Shown here piece by piece: positions 34,800 to 47,224 of a stretch of 64,000 nt of DNA. This DNA is from Temnothorax longispinosus (Eukaryota; Arthropoda; Insecta; Hymenoptera; Formicidae), in NCBI RefSeq assembly GCF_030848805.1, contig NC_092359.1:4267001-4331000 (forward strand). The letters are read 5' to 3'. Numbering within the stretch: position 1 is the stretch's first letter; the number at the start of each line of letters is the position of its first letter. A model generated the notes under the pieces. That model did not search any database, was not told the DNA's origin, and was given only the letters and a program-made list of their open reading frames with translations. Made by a program: the position numbers and the translations under genes.

Positions 34800-34955
34800 T
34801 ACGACGGACTTTACGAGGCCGCACGCGAGTATAAATGGTGCAACTTGGAGCCAAAAAAGACAAAAAAACCTATTAATGATGCAAGTTTTAATAGATCGCT
34901 GCATCTTACTGTGGAAAAACTGTTCCCTGTGACGATATCTGTAGACACGTATTGA
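34800..34955 (+). pseudogene. OR pseudo-exon 6 downstream of OR-6
   Basis: Reads YDGLYEAAREYKWCNLEPKK, then shifts by one base (an extra A in the poly-A run near 34865), then returns to frame for RSLHLTVEKLFPVT before diverging into a stop at 34953. The receptor pattern is clear, but the donor site is lost. No exon 7 follows before the next gene. Confidence 0.75.
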
Positions 34956-36094
34956 TAAATTGTATCTTATTGCACGTTTACATCTAACTGTTCATCTAAG
35001 ATCAAGCTATATAACTTCGCTGGAGCATCATGAAAGGAGAACTGTTTAAAAGTTATCAATTTCATAAAGGACTTCATTCCTTTCTCGTAGCTTCAGTGAA
35101 ATGAGACAATAGATAAATACGATGCAGCAGGATTGGTTTTAGAAATTTCCAGTCATAAACATTCTAATATCGTAAAAATTTTCTTATTTTCTTTAAAGTT
35201 CTACCTAACATTCTACATAAGAAAGCAATAATCTAAATAAACTTGTTAAAACGGTAATTACAAATTTAATAAATTTTTAAAAATCTGCATCTTTTTTATA
35301 ATATTTTTATATCTATATTTTTTAAAAGTAGATTTAAGTTTTAATTAGCAAAAATGTGTATAATTTAATTGTATTTTCAAGCCTACTGCGTGAAAATTTT
35401 TAAGTTTGTTATATATTTCATATGCGGCCCTGTGCCTATAGTATCTGTATTTTCCATTCGCATTCGAGCTGCTTATTTCTTATTACGCAAAGGGTATATT
35501 TATGGAGGGTGCGTGAGCTTGTTGAATGGTTGAGTTAAACCCTGCAGTTTTACCATTTCAATAATCTATAAGCACAAACGTATGTTGTGATGTCTATGGT
35601 TGCGTCGTGTGAAAAACAGACGTCTCTCTGTAGCCGTCAACATGAATATTTCGGGATATACATATATGGACGTAATTTGTATATTTATATATATGTTTTG
35701 AAAAATTTTTTACCGGAAATTTTAAAACGATAAAATAGTTGGAAGTATATTTACAATATAAATTATTTCTTAAATTTGATTTTTGTAATAATTAATTTCC
35801 ATTTAATTGTATTTTTTTGTAAATAAATTGTTTCATTACTTATTGCAAAGATGTGCGTATCGATTATACAGTTATAGACTGTGTACACGTAAATATGTAA
35901 ATTATAAAAATTACAATATTTTATTCACTTAACGTTACAAATATCGGTAATAACACACGATTGCTCATGAAGTAAATAAAGATATGATAAGTTCTAGTAT
36001 CTTAATATCATTCTTAATTCAATATTATTTAATTTCGATCTCTGTACTAATGATCTTGTCAGCGATAACAATTGAATGGCACACTAATGCTATT
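34956..36094 (+). other. Spacer with remains of a dead OR gene's 5' end
   Basis: The octamer GCGGCCCT is present at 35424, as in live OR promoters. About 218 nt later, ATGAATATTTCGGGATATACA at 35652 might be a decayed exon 1, but the match is weak. The stretch 35732-35900 recurs at 38545-38712, and 35910-36100 recurs at about 39840-40020, showing that the protease units were duplicated. Confidence 0.45.
35424..35431 (+). promoter_or_regulatory. Orphan copy of the OR promoter element GCGGCCCT
   Basis: Identical octamer in a TTCATATGCGGCCCTGTGCC context resembling OR-5, but with no live OR downstream. It probably belonged to the dead OR whose exons 5 and 7 lie at 38918-39530. Confidence 0.45.
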
Positions 36095-36137
36095 CACAGC
36101 TGTGTACATTTGTTGATACGCGCGTAGGTATATAAAT
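36095..36137 (+). promoter_or_regulatory. SP-2 promoter: E-box palindrome and TATA box
   Basis: CACAGCTGTG (36095-36104) is a palindromic E-box, and TATATAAAT (36129-36137) lies 76 nt upstream of the ATG. The same pair at nearly the same spacing precedes SP-3. Confidence 0.6.
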
Positions 36138-36204
36138 TGTACCATACGCATTACCATTTGCTTCGCAAAATTTGCCAGGCACAGTGTGAAAGCAGATCTA
36201 CGAA

Positions 36205-37967
36205 ATGAAGCAGTTAGCGTGTATCCTCATCGCATTGGCGATCGTAGGTAAGTCACACATCGGAAACTTGTGTCGATAACAATTTGTGTGACAATTTAAA
36301 ACAAGTTCTATATAATTAAATTTTGTTTTTAATACTTAATTTATCTTATAAATAATATCTTATAAAAGCATTATACATTATATTTCAATTTTTAATATTG
36401 CATGTATAAAACTATAAATTGCATATAAAATACATAATTGTGTAATTGCATTACTGTACAATATGCTTCACCATATTTCTATTGTACTTTTTTATCGATT
36501 TTATTATTTTTTATCGCATCTTTTTATTATTCCTATTGTACTTATACATTTATTAGCTCTACCCTATTGGTTTTAAATTTTATATAAAAATAGAAACAAA
36601 AATTATTGTACTTTCTCTTATGTCATAAAACATATAAAATTGAATATAGATATATTAATAAATATACAATTCGCAAGAATTTCTTTTTTAGATAAGTAAC
36701 ATGATAATCAAATGCAAATAATTCTGATTGATAATGAGGGTAATAACGTTTTGATACGCACTTACAATTAGTTTTACTATACGTTTACAGGTGCTTATGG
36801 CGATGAACCAGACAAGTTAGTAAATGGAATACCCGCGAATATAGAAGACTATCCGCATTGTGTCTCCATAAGGGTCGACAACACCCACTTTTGCGGCGGT
36901 AGCATAATTGACAAACAGCACATTCTAACTGCCGGGCATTGCGTAGCGCCTCTAATTCAGGACTCCCGTCTAAGGAAATCTGTGACCGTTGTTACTGGCA
37001 CAACCTACCTCAATGAAGGTGGACAGAGTCATAAGGTGGAAAAACTGTGGTATCACGATGATTATAATCCTCGCGCCAGTAGAGGCAATTATGACATCGG
37101 TTTGATAAAGGTACAATCTTAAAATAAAGTAAGCAACCTTGAAATCAAAAAATACATATACATGTTATAATATATTAGCTTATAACGCATTTGTGATATG
37201 CATGTTTAGTATACTTTCCGATATATTAGTGACAAAAGTAATGATATACAGACGTCAAATAAATGAAGCACGCTTTAATAATTCTTCCTGTTTGGTTCAT
37301 TAGTATAAATTACTTTTAGTTAGCTTCGCCCATTGAGTTTGGTCCAACACAACAGCCAATTAAGCTCCCAACGAAGATTATAGAAAAGGATGATGACGTC
37401 ACGATTGCAGCCTGGGGTTCTAGAGGCTTCAGAAAACCTGTACATAACAACTTGCAGAAGTTGAACGCGAAAGCAATGCTTCCGGATACGTGCCAGGCTT
37501 ATCACAAATTCTTAATGAACATTCACAAGGACGAGTTCTGTACCCTCATCACTTATGGAACTGGATTGTGCAATGTATGTAGCATGATAATATTTTATGT
37601 CATAGTTATATCTAGCTGTAATAGCATTCTCAAAGTAGAATTTTTATATCCCTCATTTTTCTTCTTATCATCTTAATAATTTATAACAATAATAACGCTA
37701 AATTATTGGAGAATTCTGCCATCTTAAATAATGATTTTTTATTCAGCATAACGCGTAAGATATTGTCAAACTCATATAAGGAACAGTACAATAATGGTCT
37801 CCATTTTTCTGTTGCAGGGTGACAGCGGTAGCGGACTGATTCGAAACAGCGACAGAACAATTATCGGTCTGGTGTCTGGTGGAAGACCGTGCGCCAGGGG
37901 TTATCCAGATGTATACACCAATGTTTATTCCTATCTTTCTTGGATCGAAGGAAAAATGAACTACTAA
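36205..37967 (+). CDS. Chymotrypsin-like serine protease SP-2
   Basis: Exons are 36205..36247, 36791..37110, 37320..37574 and 37818..37967, giving 255 aa. A signal peptide (MKQLACILIALAIVG) is followed by a short propeptide and DKLVNGIPA, so cleavage after Lys would expose LVNG instead of the usual IVGG. The triad is present: His in LTAGHC, Asp in NYDIGLIK, Ser in GDSGSG. Three cysteine pairs fit the chymotrypsin fold. The residue six before the active Ser is Gly (GTGLCNGDSG) and the 226 position is Asp (PDVYTNV), the Gly189/Asp226 arrangement known from crab collagenase and fire ant chymotrypsin. This suggests chymotrypsin/elastase-like rather than trypsin-like cleavage. Secreted; a gut or other extracellular role is possible. 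The GDSGGP motif is altered to GDSGSG. Confidence 0.88.
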
Positions 37968-38917
37968 CATTCTTCTTCATATATCCTATTCTTAATATAT
38001 TTAATAAAGATCATTGAGCAAATATATCTTTTATTATATGTATATATTATTATTAAAGTACATTATTTGTGTAGCTCTTACTAAATTCTCAATATTATAT
38101 GCGCGTGCAAAAAACAGCTGATACTTGAGTTTCTTTTTTACATGTTTATTTCGACAAAATAATAAATTATTAATTTATTATCAAGTTATTTGGTTAAATC
38201 TTTAATATCAATTAAATTTTGTTTTAATTAAATAATTAAATATAACCATTTATTAGAAGAAACAGAGTGGGCATCTTTCAGAGTTACTTCACTAATCAAA
38301 TATGGGACAAAAATCGCTGTCCACGGATGTATATGTTAACACATGGCTATAAAACGGACACCTGTTTCGTACTTTAAGTTTTGTTTTCGAAGTTGAATGA
38401 CACTTTAGTGATAAATCAATAATACGGCATAACAAGATCAGTTTAAAAATTTTCAAAACAAACATAATTAATGAATGAAAGAAATCGTATTTTTTCTTCC
38501 AAACAAATTGATTCTATATATAAGAAACAAACAAATTTTAAGAAAATAATATAGTTGGACATATGCAATATAAATTATTTCTTAAATTTGATTTTTTTTA
38601 AATAATTTAATTTCAATTATATTTTTTAGCAAATAAATCGTCTTATTACTTTTATTGCAAATATGTGTATTATATAGGTAATTACATTGTGTATACATAA
38701 ATGTGTAAATCTTTCAGTCCGTTTTTTTACATATATTTTTCTAATAGATTTTTATAATATTTATCTTGCAAGTATCTTGCAAGTATATCATAAATTATAA
38801 TTAATACCATTAATATATTATTAATATCTTAATTTGTGTATTTAACACTGATGACTGTTCTTCACTCAAATTCCAAAAATTAAATACTTCTATTCTATTT
38901 ATCATTCATTTGTTTAG
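37968..38917 (+). other. Spacer between SP-2 and the OR relic
   Basis: AT-rich with no gene. 38545-38712 repeats 35732-35900 from upstream of SP-2. Confidence 0.5.
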
Positions 38918-39530
38918 ATGGTGACTCAAGGTTGAGATCTGTTAGTGACGACAGTGTCTCGTTTAACTTTCATTATGACGGTATCTGATGTCAATACATT
39001 TGTATACACATGTCTTTATTACGCTGTAAGACAAATTTTGATCGCACAAGTACGTTATTTCCTTGGTTAACTTACACATAAAATATAAATTATATAGTGC
39101 TAATGAAGATACTTGGTCTATTTAATACATGTATAGTCTAATACTCTAATATAATTTTGCATATGACTACTGTTGGTCAAGTGTTAAGTAACATTTTTTA
39201 CAATAAATAAAAATATTTAAAGTAAAAATTTGAAATAAATTCAAATAAATAAAATATTCTTTTACACAAATAAAATGCATAAATTAGTAGCTAAAACGTG
39301 AAAAATATTATTAATTTTTAGATTATAATTCCAGGAATTGAAATTATTTAATCGCTAAACTGTGCATTGTATAAATTAATAATATATGTATATATAAAGC
39401 ACATCAAACGTAGTTAATTAATTAAGTCATTAATTAAGTTAATTTTTCATACATTTTTTATAATATATTATATTTTTAGTTGTTAAGGACATGGTGATTA
39501 TATATCGGTTTTGCTGGACATGGAGAAAAA
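38918..39530 (+). pseudogene. Relic OR exons 5 and 7 between two protease genes
   Basis: The exon 5 relic (38918-39049) follows a TTTAG acceptor, opens MVTQG (ITTQG in OR-5), contains stops and frame changes, and ends CLYYAVRQILIAQ before GTACGT. The exon 7 relic (from 39480) reads TTGTTAAGGACAT, has lost two bases, then continues GGTGATTATATATCGG and TTTTGCTGGACAT, clearly the KTSGGYISVLLAH codons of OR-5/OR-6. Exon 6 is missing. It is related to the OR-5/OR-6 lineage. SP-2 lies between these exons and the orphan promoter element, so the protease unit appears to have landed within the dead gene. Confidence 0.75.
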
Positions 39531-40014
39531 CAGAAATCTATAAAAATCAGATAAAAATCTAATTTTACTCATATCAAGAAGTAATTTATTTATATTTATA
39601 TAATCCAGATTTAAATCTAAATATGATAAAGTTTATTATTATATGATACATGCATGTCTTATTTACTTGTGAAAAATTTGTCAAATACATGATGTACAAT
39701 GTTGCTGCATTATTGTGATTTAAACCATACATTTCTTTCAATGCTATAGAGAGATTTCATCAAAGTAAAACCAATAATATTTTATTACTGTTAAAATATG
39801 TTATTATTAGATGTATGATAACTCGGATTATTTTTATAAAAATATGTAACATTTTATTCGCTTAACTTACAAATATCACTCATAATGCACGATTGCTCAT
39901 GAATTGAATAAAGATATGAACATTTTAATATCGTTCTTAATTCAATACCGCATAACTGCGATTTCCACGATAATCTCGTTATAATGCAATAAAAATGGAA
40001 TAATTAATATTATT

Positions 40015-40049
40015 CACAGCTGTGTACATATTTCGATACGTATATAAAT
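40015..40049 (+). promoter_or_regulatory. SP-3 promoter: E-box palindrome and TATA box
   Basis: CACAGCTGTG (40015-40024) and TATATAAAT (40041-40049), the latter 81 nt upstream of the ATG. Same layout as SP-2. Confidence 0.6.
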
Positions 40050-40121
40050 TGTGCCATACGCATTGGCCAATACTGTGTTTCCCAAAGTTTGCGAGACACG
40101 GTGTAAAAGCAGACCTACGCA

Positions 40122-41766
40122 ATGAAACAAATATCGTGTATCCTGATCGCACTGGCGACCATCGTGGGTAAGTAAAATATCAAAAACTTGATAACGTATT
40201 GTATGGCAATTTAATAAGCTCTATATAATTAAATTTGATTTTTTAACATTATAATTAATTTACCTTGTAAAAGCATTATACATTATATTTCATTTTCATA
40301 TATAAAAACTATATAAATTATATAATTGCATAATTGCATACTGTACAACATGCTTAATCGTCACCATATTCTCATTGCATTTATCATATTGTGTTGTATA
40401 TATTAAAATACTTTTGAAAAAAATTATTAATACATTGTGTGTGTATGAGAGGTGTTCGAAACTACTTTATTATACATTTGCAGCTGTTTATGGCGATGAA
40501 CCAGAACAGTTAGTGAATGGAATACCAGCAAACATAGAGGACTATCCGCATTCCGTCTCCATAAGGGTCAACAACAACCACATTTGCGGCGGTAGCATAA
40601 TTGATAAACAATACATTCTAACTGCCGCGCATTGCGTGGTGCCTCTAATTCGCGATTCCAAAAAAATGCAATCTACGACCGTTGTTGCTGGCTCGGCCTA
40701 CCTTAATTCAGGTGGAAAGGCTTATAAAGTGCAAAGACTCTGGATCCATGAAAATTATAATCCCAACAGCCCTTCGGGTAGAGCCCCTTATGACATCGGT
40801 TTGATAAAGGTACAATTTTACAATATACTATTATATTATAATAAAAATAATACGTACTTTTTTAATCACACTTCTACAGTCCAGTTTATTAATATAAAAT
40901 ATTTTTAGCTGACTTCACCCATTCAATTTGGACCAAAAGTACGGCAAATTGGGCTTCCAAGAAGGAATATAGCAGAGAATGACGGCGTTACGATTGCAGC
41001 ATGGGGTGCTATGGGCCTCGGAAAACCCATACATAAAAACTTGCAGAAATTATACGCAAACGCCATGCTTCCGCAAGAATGCCAGCAATATCATGGAAAC
41101 TCTATGCTCATTCATAACAACGAGTTCTGTACCCTCATCAGCTACGGAACTGGATTGTGCACTGTACGTAACATTACATTACATCTAACAGAATGCTTGA
41201 ACGCATATCTGATTTTATTGTGTGTTGCACGTTTTTTATATTTATAATATTTTCCGTCTGTATACATAATACATTTTGCAATAACTCTTGTTCAATCACA
41301 ACGCTATATACCGAACATTATTTGCATTACAATATTACATTCCTCGTATCTTGTATAGGATAATATTTGACATCATAATTAATTCATATTTAAAATAACA
41401 TTAATTCTCAAAGTAGGATTCTTATATAATTATTTCTTTCTTTATCATCTTAACTGTTTATAGAAATAATAACGCTAAATTACCGGAGTTCTGCGGTCTT
41501 AAATAAATTGCCAATTTTGGATTTAACGTAACATGAAAGATATTATCAATCTCATTCATATAAGGGATACTAATCTTCATTTACAACAATAAATAATCTC
41601 CTTTTTTTTGTTATAGGGTGACAGCGGTAGCGGACTGCTTCGAAATAGCGACAGAACCATTGTCGGTCTGGTGTCTGGTGTAAGACCGTGCGCCATTGGT
41701 TATCCCGATGTATACACTAATGTCTACACCTTCCTTCCTTGGATCCAACAAAAAATGAGGCTCTAG
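40122..41766 (+). CDS. Chymotrypsin-like serine protease SP-3
   Basis: Exons are 40122..40167, 40484..40809, 40909..41163 and 41617..41766, giving 258 aa. It begins with a signal peptide, MKQISCILIALATIVG. The triad is intact: LTAAHC, PYDIGLIK and GDSGSG. The same three cysteine pairs, Gly at the 189 position (GTGLCTGDSG) and Asp at 226 (PDVYTNV) are seen as in SP-2, its tandem paralogue. Unlike SP-2, the residue before LVNG is Gln (EPEQLVNG), so the Lys/Arg cleavage site for trypsin-type activation is absent. Exon 3 encodes AAWGAMGLG and the substrate-facing loops. The mature protein probably ends WIQQKMRL. Confidence 0.88.
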
Positions 41767-42290
41767 TAACATCTTTTTTTATGTATTACGTATTCTTAAT
41801 ATTTAATAAAGATCATTGAGCAAATTTATAGTCATCATTTACATAAATCAATCATTTACATAAATCTAAATGTATAGTAGAAATCTTTTATTATATGTTA
41901 TTATTAATGTACATATTGGTTTAGCTTACTAATGTGCGCGTGCAAAAAAATAGCTGAAAAATTATTTGAGTTCTTTTTTCATGCTTAATTTGACAGAATA
42001 ATAAGTTATTAATTTATCAAGTTATTTAATTAATTGTTTAGTATCAACTAAATTATGTTAATTAATAAAAAAATTATTGAATTTAATATGCAAATTAATA
42101 TAAAAGTTATTACGTAATACCAAAAGAAATCAAAAGTAATATGTTTGTTAATGATATCTAAAAATATTTGACGTACAGATTATTTAATTTTTTAATATCT
42201 TTTTGAAGTCATAGATTTATATAATCTCGACCATACCCCATTATGCCCCGCGGTCCCGTTATGCCCCGGGTTTCACTATTTATTTTTCAG
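41767..42290 (+). other. Spacer after SP-3 with a transposon-end fragment
   Basis: AT-rich and empty except 42231-42270, where CCCCATTATGCCCC and CCCGTTATGCCCCGGG form two GGGGCATAA-type repeats. These resemble the ends of insect DNA transposons. No partner end was found. Confidence 0.4.
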
Positions 42291-42395
42291 ATATTTTAAT
42301 ATCGTTGAAAGTACATTCACTTTATTACAACTCGGTTTACTACATTACTATTATTTGGTACGTTATTTTTTCTATAAGCATTTTTATTAGTCGCG
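42291..42395 (+). pseudogene. Relic OR exon 4 (OR-9/OR-10 type)
   Basis: Follows a TTTTCAG acceptor and reads YFNIVESTFTLLQLGLL as in OR-9. It then has small insertions that break the frame, and it ends at a GTAAGT donor. The next 400 bases match intron 4 of OR-9 (57919 onward). It is 105 nt instead of 100, so it is dead. No exons 3 or 5 accompany it. Confidence 0.75.
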
Positions 42396-42399
42396 GTAA

Positions 42400-44142
42400 G
42401 TTACAAAAAGAAAATCAGCTGCTTGTCTTGAATATACATAATAACGAATTAGCATGTAAAGATGTGAGTCTAACGTCAAAATTCTTTAAAGTTGCAAATA
42501 CAAAAATCTCGGCTGTTTTATTCTTCTAAAACTTATATTAATTATTAAAAATATAAATAACGTTTACCACATTTTGCATCTAGAATATTTAATCCATGTG
42601 ATATTCCAAACTATTATTATAAAAATAGATGTTATTGTTCTAAATAGTACATTAATATATCTTTAACGCCAAACGAAAAACGATGCGACAAAAGAATTTA
42701 TTTCTTTTTTGATATTATGATAACTGTGTTATTTATTGCACTACTCTGTATGTATAAAACATTTGTTATTCTCGTAAATAACGATGTACAAAAATGTTAA
42801 AATGTTACCACTATTATGTCGTACTACATAAATCGAATCGAATACATTGTTGCCCCTTTTCCGCTTATTGATTCTCTCGCTTGACTCGCTTCGTGCTGCG
42901 AAAGTCAAACGCACGCATTAAGTATTATTCACTAATTCCGCTAATGTGTTTCGACACAGTGCATCAAGATTCATAAGTGTTTTAGTCTTATATTTCGCTC
43001 ATTCAGAGGTAAACGTGTCATAGTGCATCGTAATCACTTACCCTTACTGGATAAGAAAAACCGTAGAACTGTGATATTACTTTTCTCTATCTAAATACTT
43101 CATCCCGCGAGCGAACAGGCATCCATAACATTATTAATCCGTGAGTTGCATGTGGTTATTATGAGTTCTATGTTACAAAGTTATCTGTATAGTAATGTTA
43201 ACCACGTTTCCTTCAATCAGCAGATACACTCGCGTAATTTTAACTACAAAGATAATTGATGAAAGATACAAGCCATCGAATAACTGTTTCGCTTACATCC
43301 GCGCGCGACAACGCAACTGTCAAGTGTCAGTCCTGTCACTGTCGCGTTACCATAGGATACTGTACATACACAGGATACTATAGACACCGCGCGCATGGGT
43401 AGTCGGAGGGTTTTCGTGGTGGTGGGAGACGGTAGCACACCCCCATACGTAGAATGCGCATGTCTCGTCGTTGCCTGGACAGAAGAGAGGGATGATACGA
43501 CAGGACAGCATTAAAGTCCAAGCGAGAAATTTGCTGCAAAAACTGTCGATAATTTTACGACGTACATTTCAGATGAACTCTATAAACTTGGGGTATAAAG
43601 AGAACAGGGACGCACGATAATTTCCTGAATTTAAAGAAGACCAGAAAAACTCAAAAGATTATTGAGCTTCAGCTAAGCTTATAATAAAGTCAGTTATAGA
43701 AAGTCACTTATAACAATAATTAAAAGTTCTGAAGATTGTTGTAATTAAAATAATTTTTCATTTAATATCTAAATAAATTTGTGTTACTCTGTTTGTTATA
43801 ATAATAAATCAATTTGCATCATATACTTGATAAATTATGTAGTACCGATTCTCTATGTTATTAGATTTCTCTACTGTTATTATAATCACATAAATGTAAG
43901 CAACATTTACAGTTGCGGCCCTATCATCTGTCACAGCCTGTTAGTCGTTTCAGCCTACTCCATTATGAAACTATAGCATCTGGTAGTTGTAGCTGAAGTG
44001 TGAATCGACATTTGTAACATTCAGGGTTCTCTACACTCCGTAGAACGATCGCAAAGTTTGCAAACTTATATACGGAAGAAATTGCCACTCTTAAGATATA
44101 TTCCTCTTCCGGAAAAACATTGCAACATATATTAGTCTCAAC
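42400..44142 (+). other. 5' flank of OR-7
   Basis: No coding gene. The 12-mer AGAATGCGCATG at 43451 and the octamer GCGGCCCT at 43915 are both conserved upstream of OR-7 to OR-10. Frames seen here are duplicated non-coding sequence. Confidence 0.5.
43915..43922 (+). promoter_or_regulatory. Shared OR promoter element GCGGCCCT (OR-7)
   Basis: Lies 228 nt upstream of the OR-7 start, in an ACAGTTGCGGCCCTATC context. Confidence 0.6.
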
Positions 44143-45083
44143 ATGGATGTCATTGAGTTTGATAAAAACGCAGGTGCTTAGAATAATTATATTAAAAATA
44201 AATCGTAACTTATGCTTGTAAATATTAAAATTACTAGAAAGACTATCGACATTCTACATATTCTCTTAATTTAATAACTATCTACATATAAAAACTTATG
44301 TCAAAATACAATAATATATTTACAAAATCGATAAAAAAAATTTTTCAGAATATTATTGACAAAAGAGTTGATTGAAAAATAAGGTGAATCTGACTATAAT
44401 AAAAAATTTTTTAATGACAAAATTTACAATAATTATTTGAAATTGTCACATTAATATTGCCGTTTAAATAATAATTATTTATATTTAATAAGTTTTACAA
44501 AATAATTTTAAAAGACTTAATTTAATAACGATTGTGTATAATTGAACTTTACTATACAATGTTTACTGTCAAATATTATAATTGCTATCATGCGTCACAA
44601 CTAATGTACTACCAATAAAAATTAATCTTATTTGTCCAGATTTCGAATGGGCAACTCGACTAAATCGCATCATGTTGAACTCAATTGGAATTTGGCCGAG
44701 GGCTCACAAAAATGCCTACGATAAGTTCTTGTCGAACGTACGCGCAACATTCACCTTTATCGTTCTTGTTTTTATTGGCGCGATTCCATTAATACATTCC
44801 TTAGTGAGAACTTGGGGTGACCTGATGTCAATGATAGACAATCTACAATTCACTTTACCATTAATAACGACCATAATAAAAATCGTCGTCATATGGTGGA
44901 AGAAAACAGGTAGGACACATAAAGTGACGAATTTTATACATAAAACTCATTACATTAAATCTTCTTTTAAGTGCTTAAATTTTGAATTATCGCAATAATA
45001 TACTCATATCATAGTTTAAAATTGTAATATTACTCTTAAAGGAACACTGTGTGCAAGAAATTATTAATTTAAAAAACAGCTGT

Positions 45084-45157
<74 letters not shown>

Positions 45158-47017
45158 TTAATGAGAACTGCCTACACATTTAATATATTAGATTAATTTT
45201 ATATTTTTTCTGTTTTTCTGTGACTTTTTTACTTTTAATTTCATACATCGTCCAATATACCACGATTTTTCATTTTAAAGATCTTTCAATGGTCATAAAT
45301 ATGATTGCTGAGGATTGGATAAAAATCAAAACCGGTAAAGAACGGTGCATTATGATAAAGCAGGCCCAAAACGCCCGAATTCTCTCAATAATTGGTTACT
45401 GCTGTATGTTCGTGGGAGCTGGTACACTCGCGATTCTACCTTGCTTTGGAAAGTCTGTGAGATATATAACAAATATCACTGATCCAGATAAAATCTTACC
45501 TTTACAAACCCACTATATCTACGATAAAAATCAAAGTCCGTATTTTGAGTTCACATTCGCCGTACAGACTCTCATACTCTTTATGTGTATTGCGTCATAT
45601 GGCGGTGTGGATAACTTGTTCGAATTACTGATATTTCATTTGTGTGGGCAACTGGAGAATCTTAAAGAAAAGCTGATTAATATAAAACAATTTAAGAACT
45701 ATAATGAAGGCGTGACCTTCGTTGTAAAGGAGCACATACGGCTAATCAAGTTCCGTAGAAATTTCAATATCCCAACATTTGAAATTACCAAATAAATATC
45801 TTTCGACATTTATATATTTCTTAAATAATTATTATTACGTAAAATATTTCTCACAAAAAAATTAAATATTAAAAATGTACTGCTTAAAAAGTCTACAATT
45901 ACACGACCAAAATTCGGAATAAATGTAAATTATTTTTAAAAATCGTGTAATCGTACACAGATATCACTAATAGATAAAATTCTTTTTAAAGGTGTTTTCG
46001 TATTATCGAAAATACATTCACTTTACTATTACTCGGACTACTAATCTATTTCGCCATATTGTTCTGTTTGTACGGATTTTTAATCGTCGCAGTAAGTTTT
46101 CAAAAACTTCTTAATTCTTCTATTTTAAATAAAATAGAAACGAAAAATAAAACTTAAGTAAAAAATATATATTAATATGGCTAGAAAAAGATTTTTATAT
46201 AAAATAAATGTACTTTTTTAGAAATCGTATTAAAAAATCAATGTTATTTGTTTTTTGCAGTAACATATATAGTAATTAATAATATAGGAATTTTGTGTAA
46301 TACTGCTTAACTAATTTTTTAGATACTTACAGAAGGAAAAAAAATGTCAATGATGCGTTTTATATACCTCATAGCTGTAGTGATAAATCTTTGTGGGCAC
46401 ATGTGTCTGTTTTGTGCGGTGGGTGAGATTTTGGTAGCAAAAGTAAGTATAAGTATACTAGGAACACATAGTATATAAACATAGAAAAGTATTTTATATA
46501 ATGTCACCTATAAAGTGCGAAGCTATGTACCATGCAGCTTATGAGCACGAATGGTACAAACTGAAGCCAAAAAAAGCAAAGATTTTGCTTCTAATAATGA
46601 TTCGAACTAACAAGCCTCTTTATATTACGGCTGGGAAAATGTTTCCTATAACAATGTCGACGTTTTGTAACGTGAGTGATCTATCTATTTTATCATACCA
46701 ATTAATGGTTATTATACTAAATGTTTTATCTTTTTAATTTCTTTTTAATAAGACATTAATTCTAAAAATATCTTATTATTAAAGAAATAATTAATTCATT
46801 ATAATAAAAAAATGATCATAAATTGCAATGAATTATAAATTACACTGACATAAGTTTATATTTTTCTTGTAGTAATAATAACATATAGCGTTCGTATTGT
46901 GTCTATTCTTATATTGACAATATAACGTCTTAATATTTATCGTATGTGTTTTATGCATTACAGTTGATAAAAACATCAGCCGGTTACATATCGTTTCTAT
47001 TCGCTATGCAAGGTTAA
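44143..47017 (+). CDS. Odorant receptor OR-7, intact
   Basis: Exons are 44143..44173, 44640..44909, 45281..45749, 45992..46091, 46323..46442, 46516..46671 and 46964..47017, giving 399 aa. Exon 1 is MDVIEFDKNA. Exon 2 gives DFEWATRLNRIMLNSIGIWP and helices 1-2. Exon 3 opens LSMVINMIAEDWIKIK and carries FHLCGQLENLKEKLI and KEHIRLIK. Exon 4 is KCFRIIENTFTLLLLGLL, ending LIVA. Exon 5 is ILTEGKKMSMMRFIYLI, ending GEILVAK. Exons 6-7 give CEAMYHAAYEHEW, helix 7 and SAGYISFLFAMQG. All junctions are GT-AG with canonical phases. Tandem twin of OR-8. The intron 2 microsatellite is greatly expanded relative to OR-8. Confidence 0.88.
45081..45154. repeat. (TG)n(GA)n compound microsatellite in OR-7 intron 2
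   Basis: About 14 TG units followed by about 22 GA units. The same site in OR-8 (about 51187-51203) has only a short GA run. Confidence 0.95.
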
Positions 47018-47224
47018 AAAAATCAATCATTTTCATCTTTATATTTAACCAACAACAAAAAAGATGTAAGAAAAATAACAACATTATTTTAAACATATGT
47101 ACATATATTTAACATAATATTATTGTAAGAGTATTCGGAATTAAAATTTATTTCAATTTATGGTGTATTCGGAATGCCTGAGTATAAAACTATACAGGGT
47201 ATACTTTATACTACATTTATATTT

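Noticed and set aside
43195..43383. 62-codon frame shared with 49293-49481
   Set aside because: Shared because the flanks are duplicated; the antisense frame is equally open and neither shows a domain or splice context.
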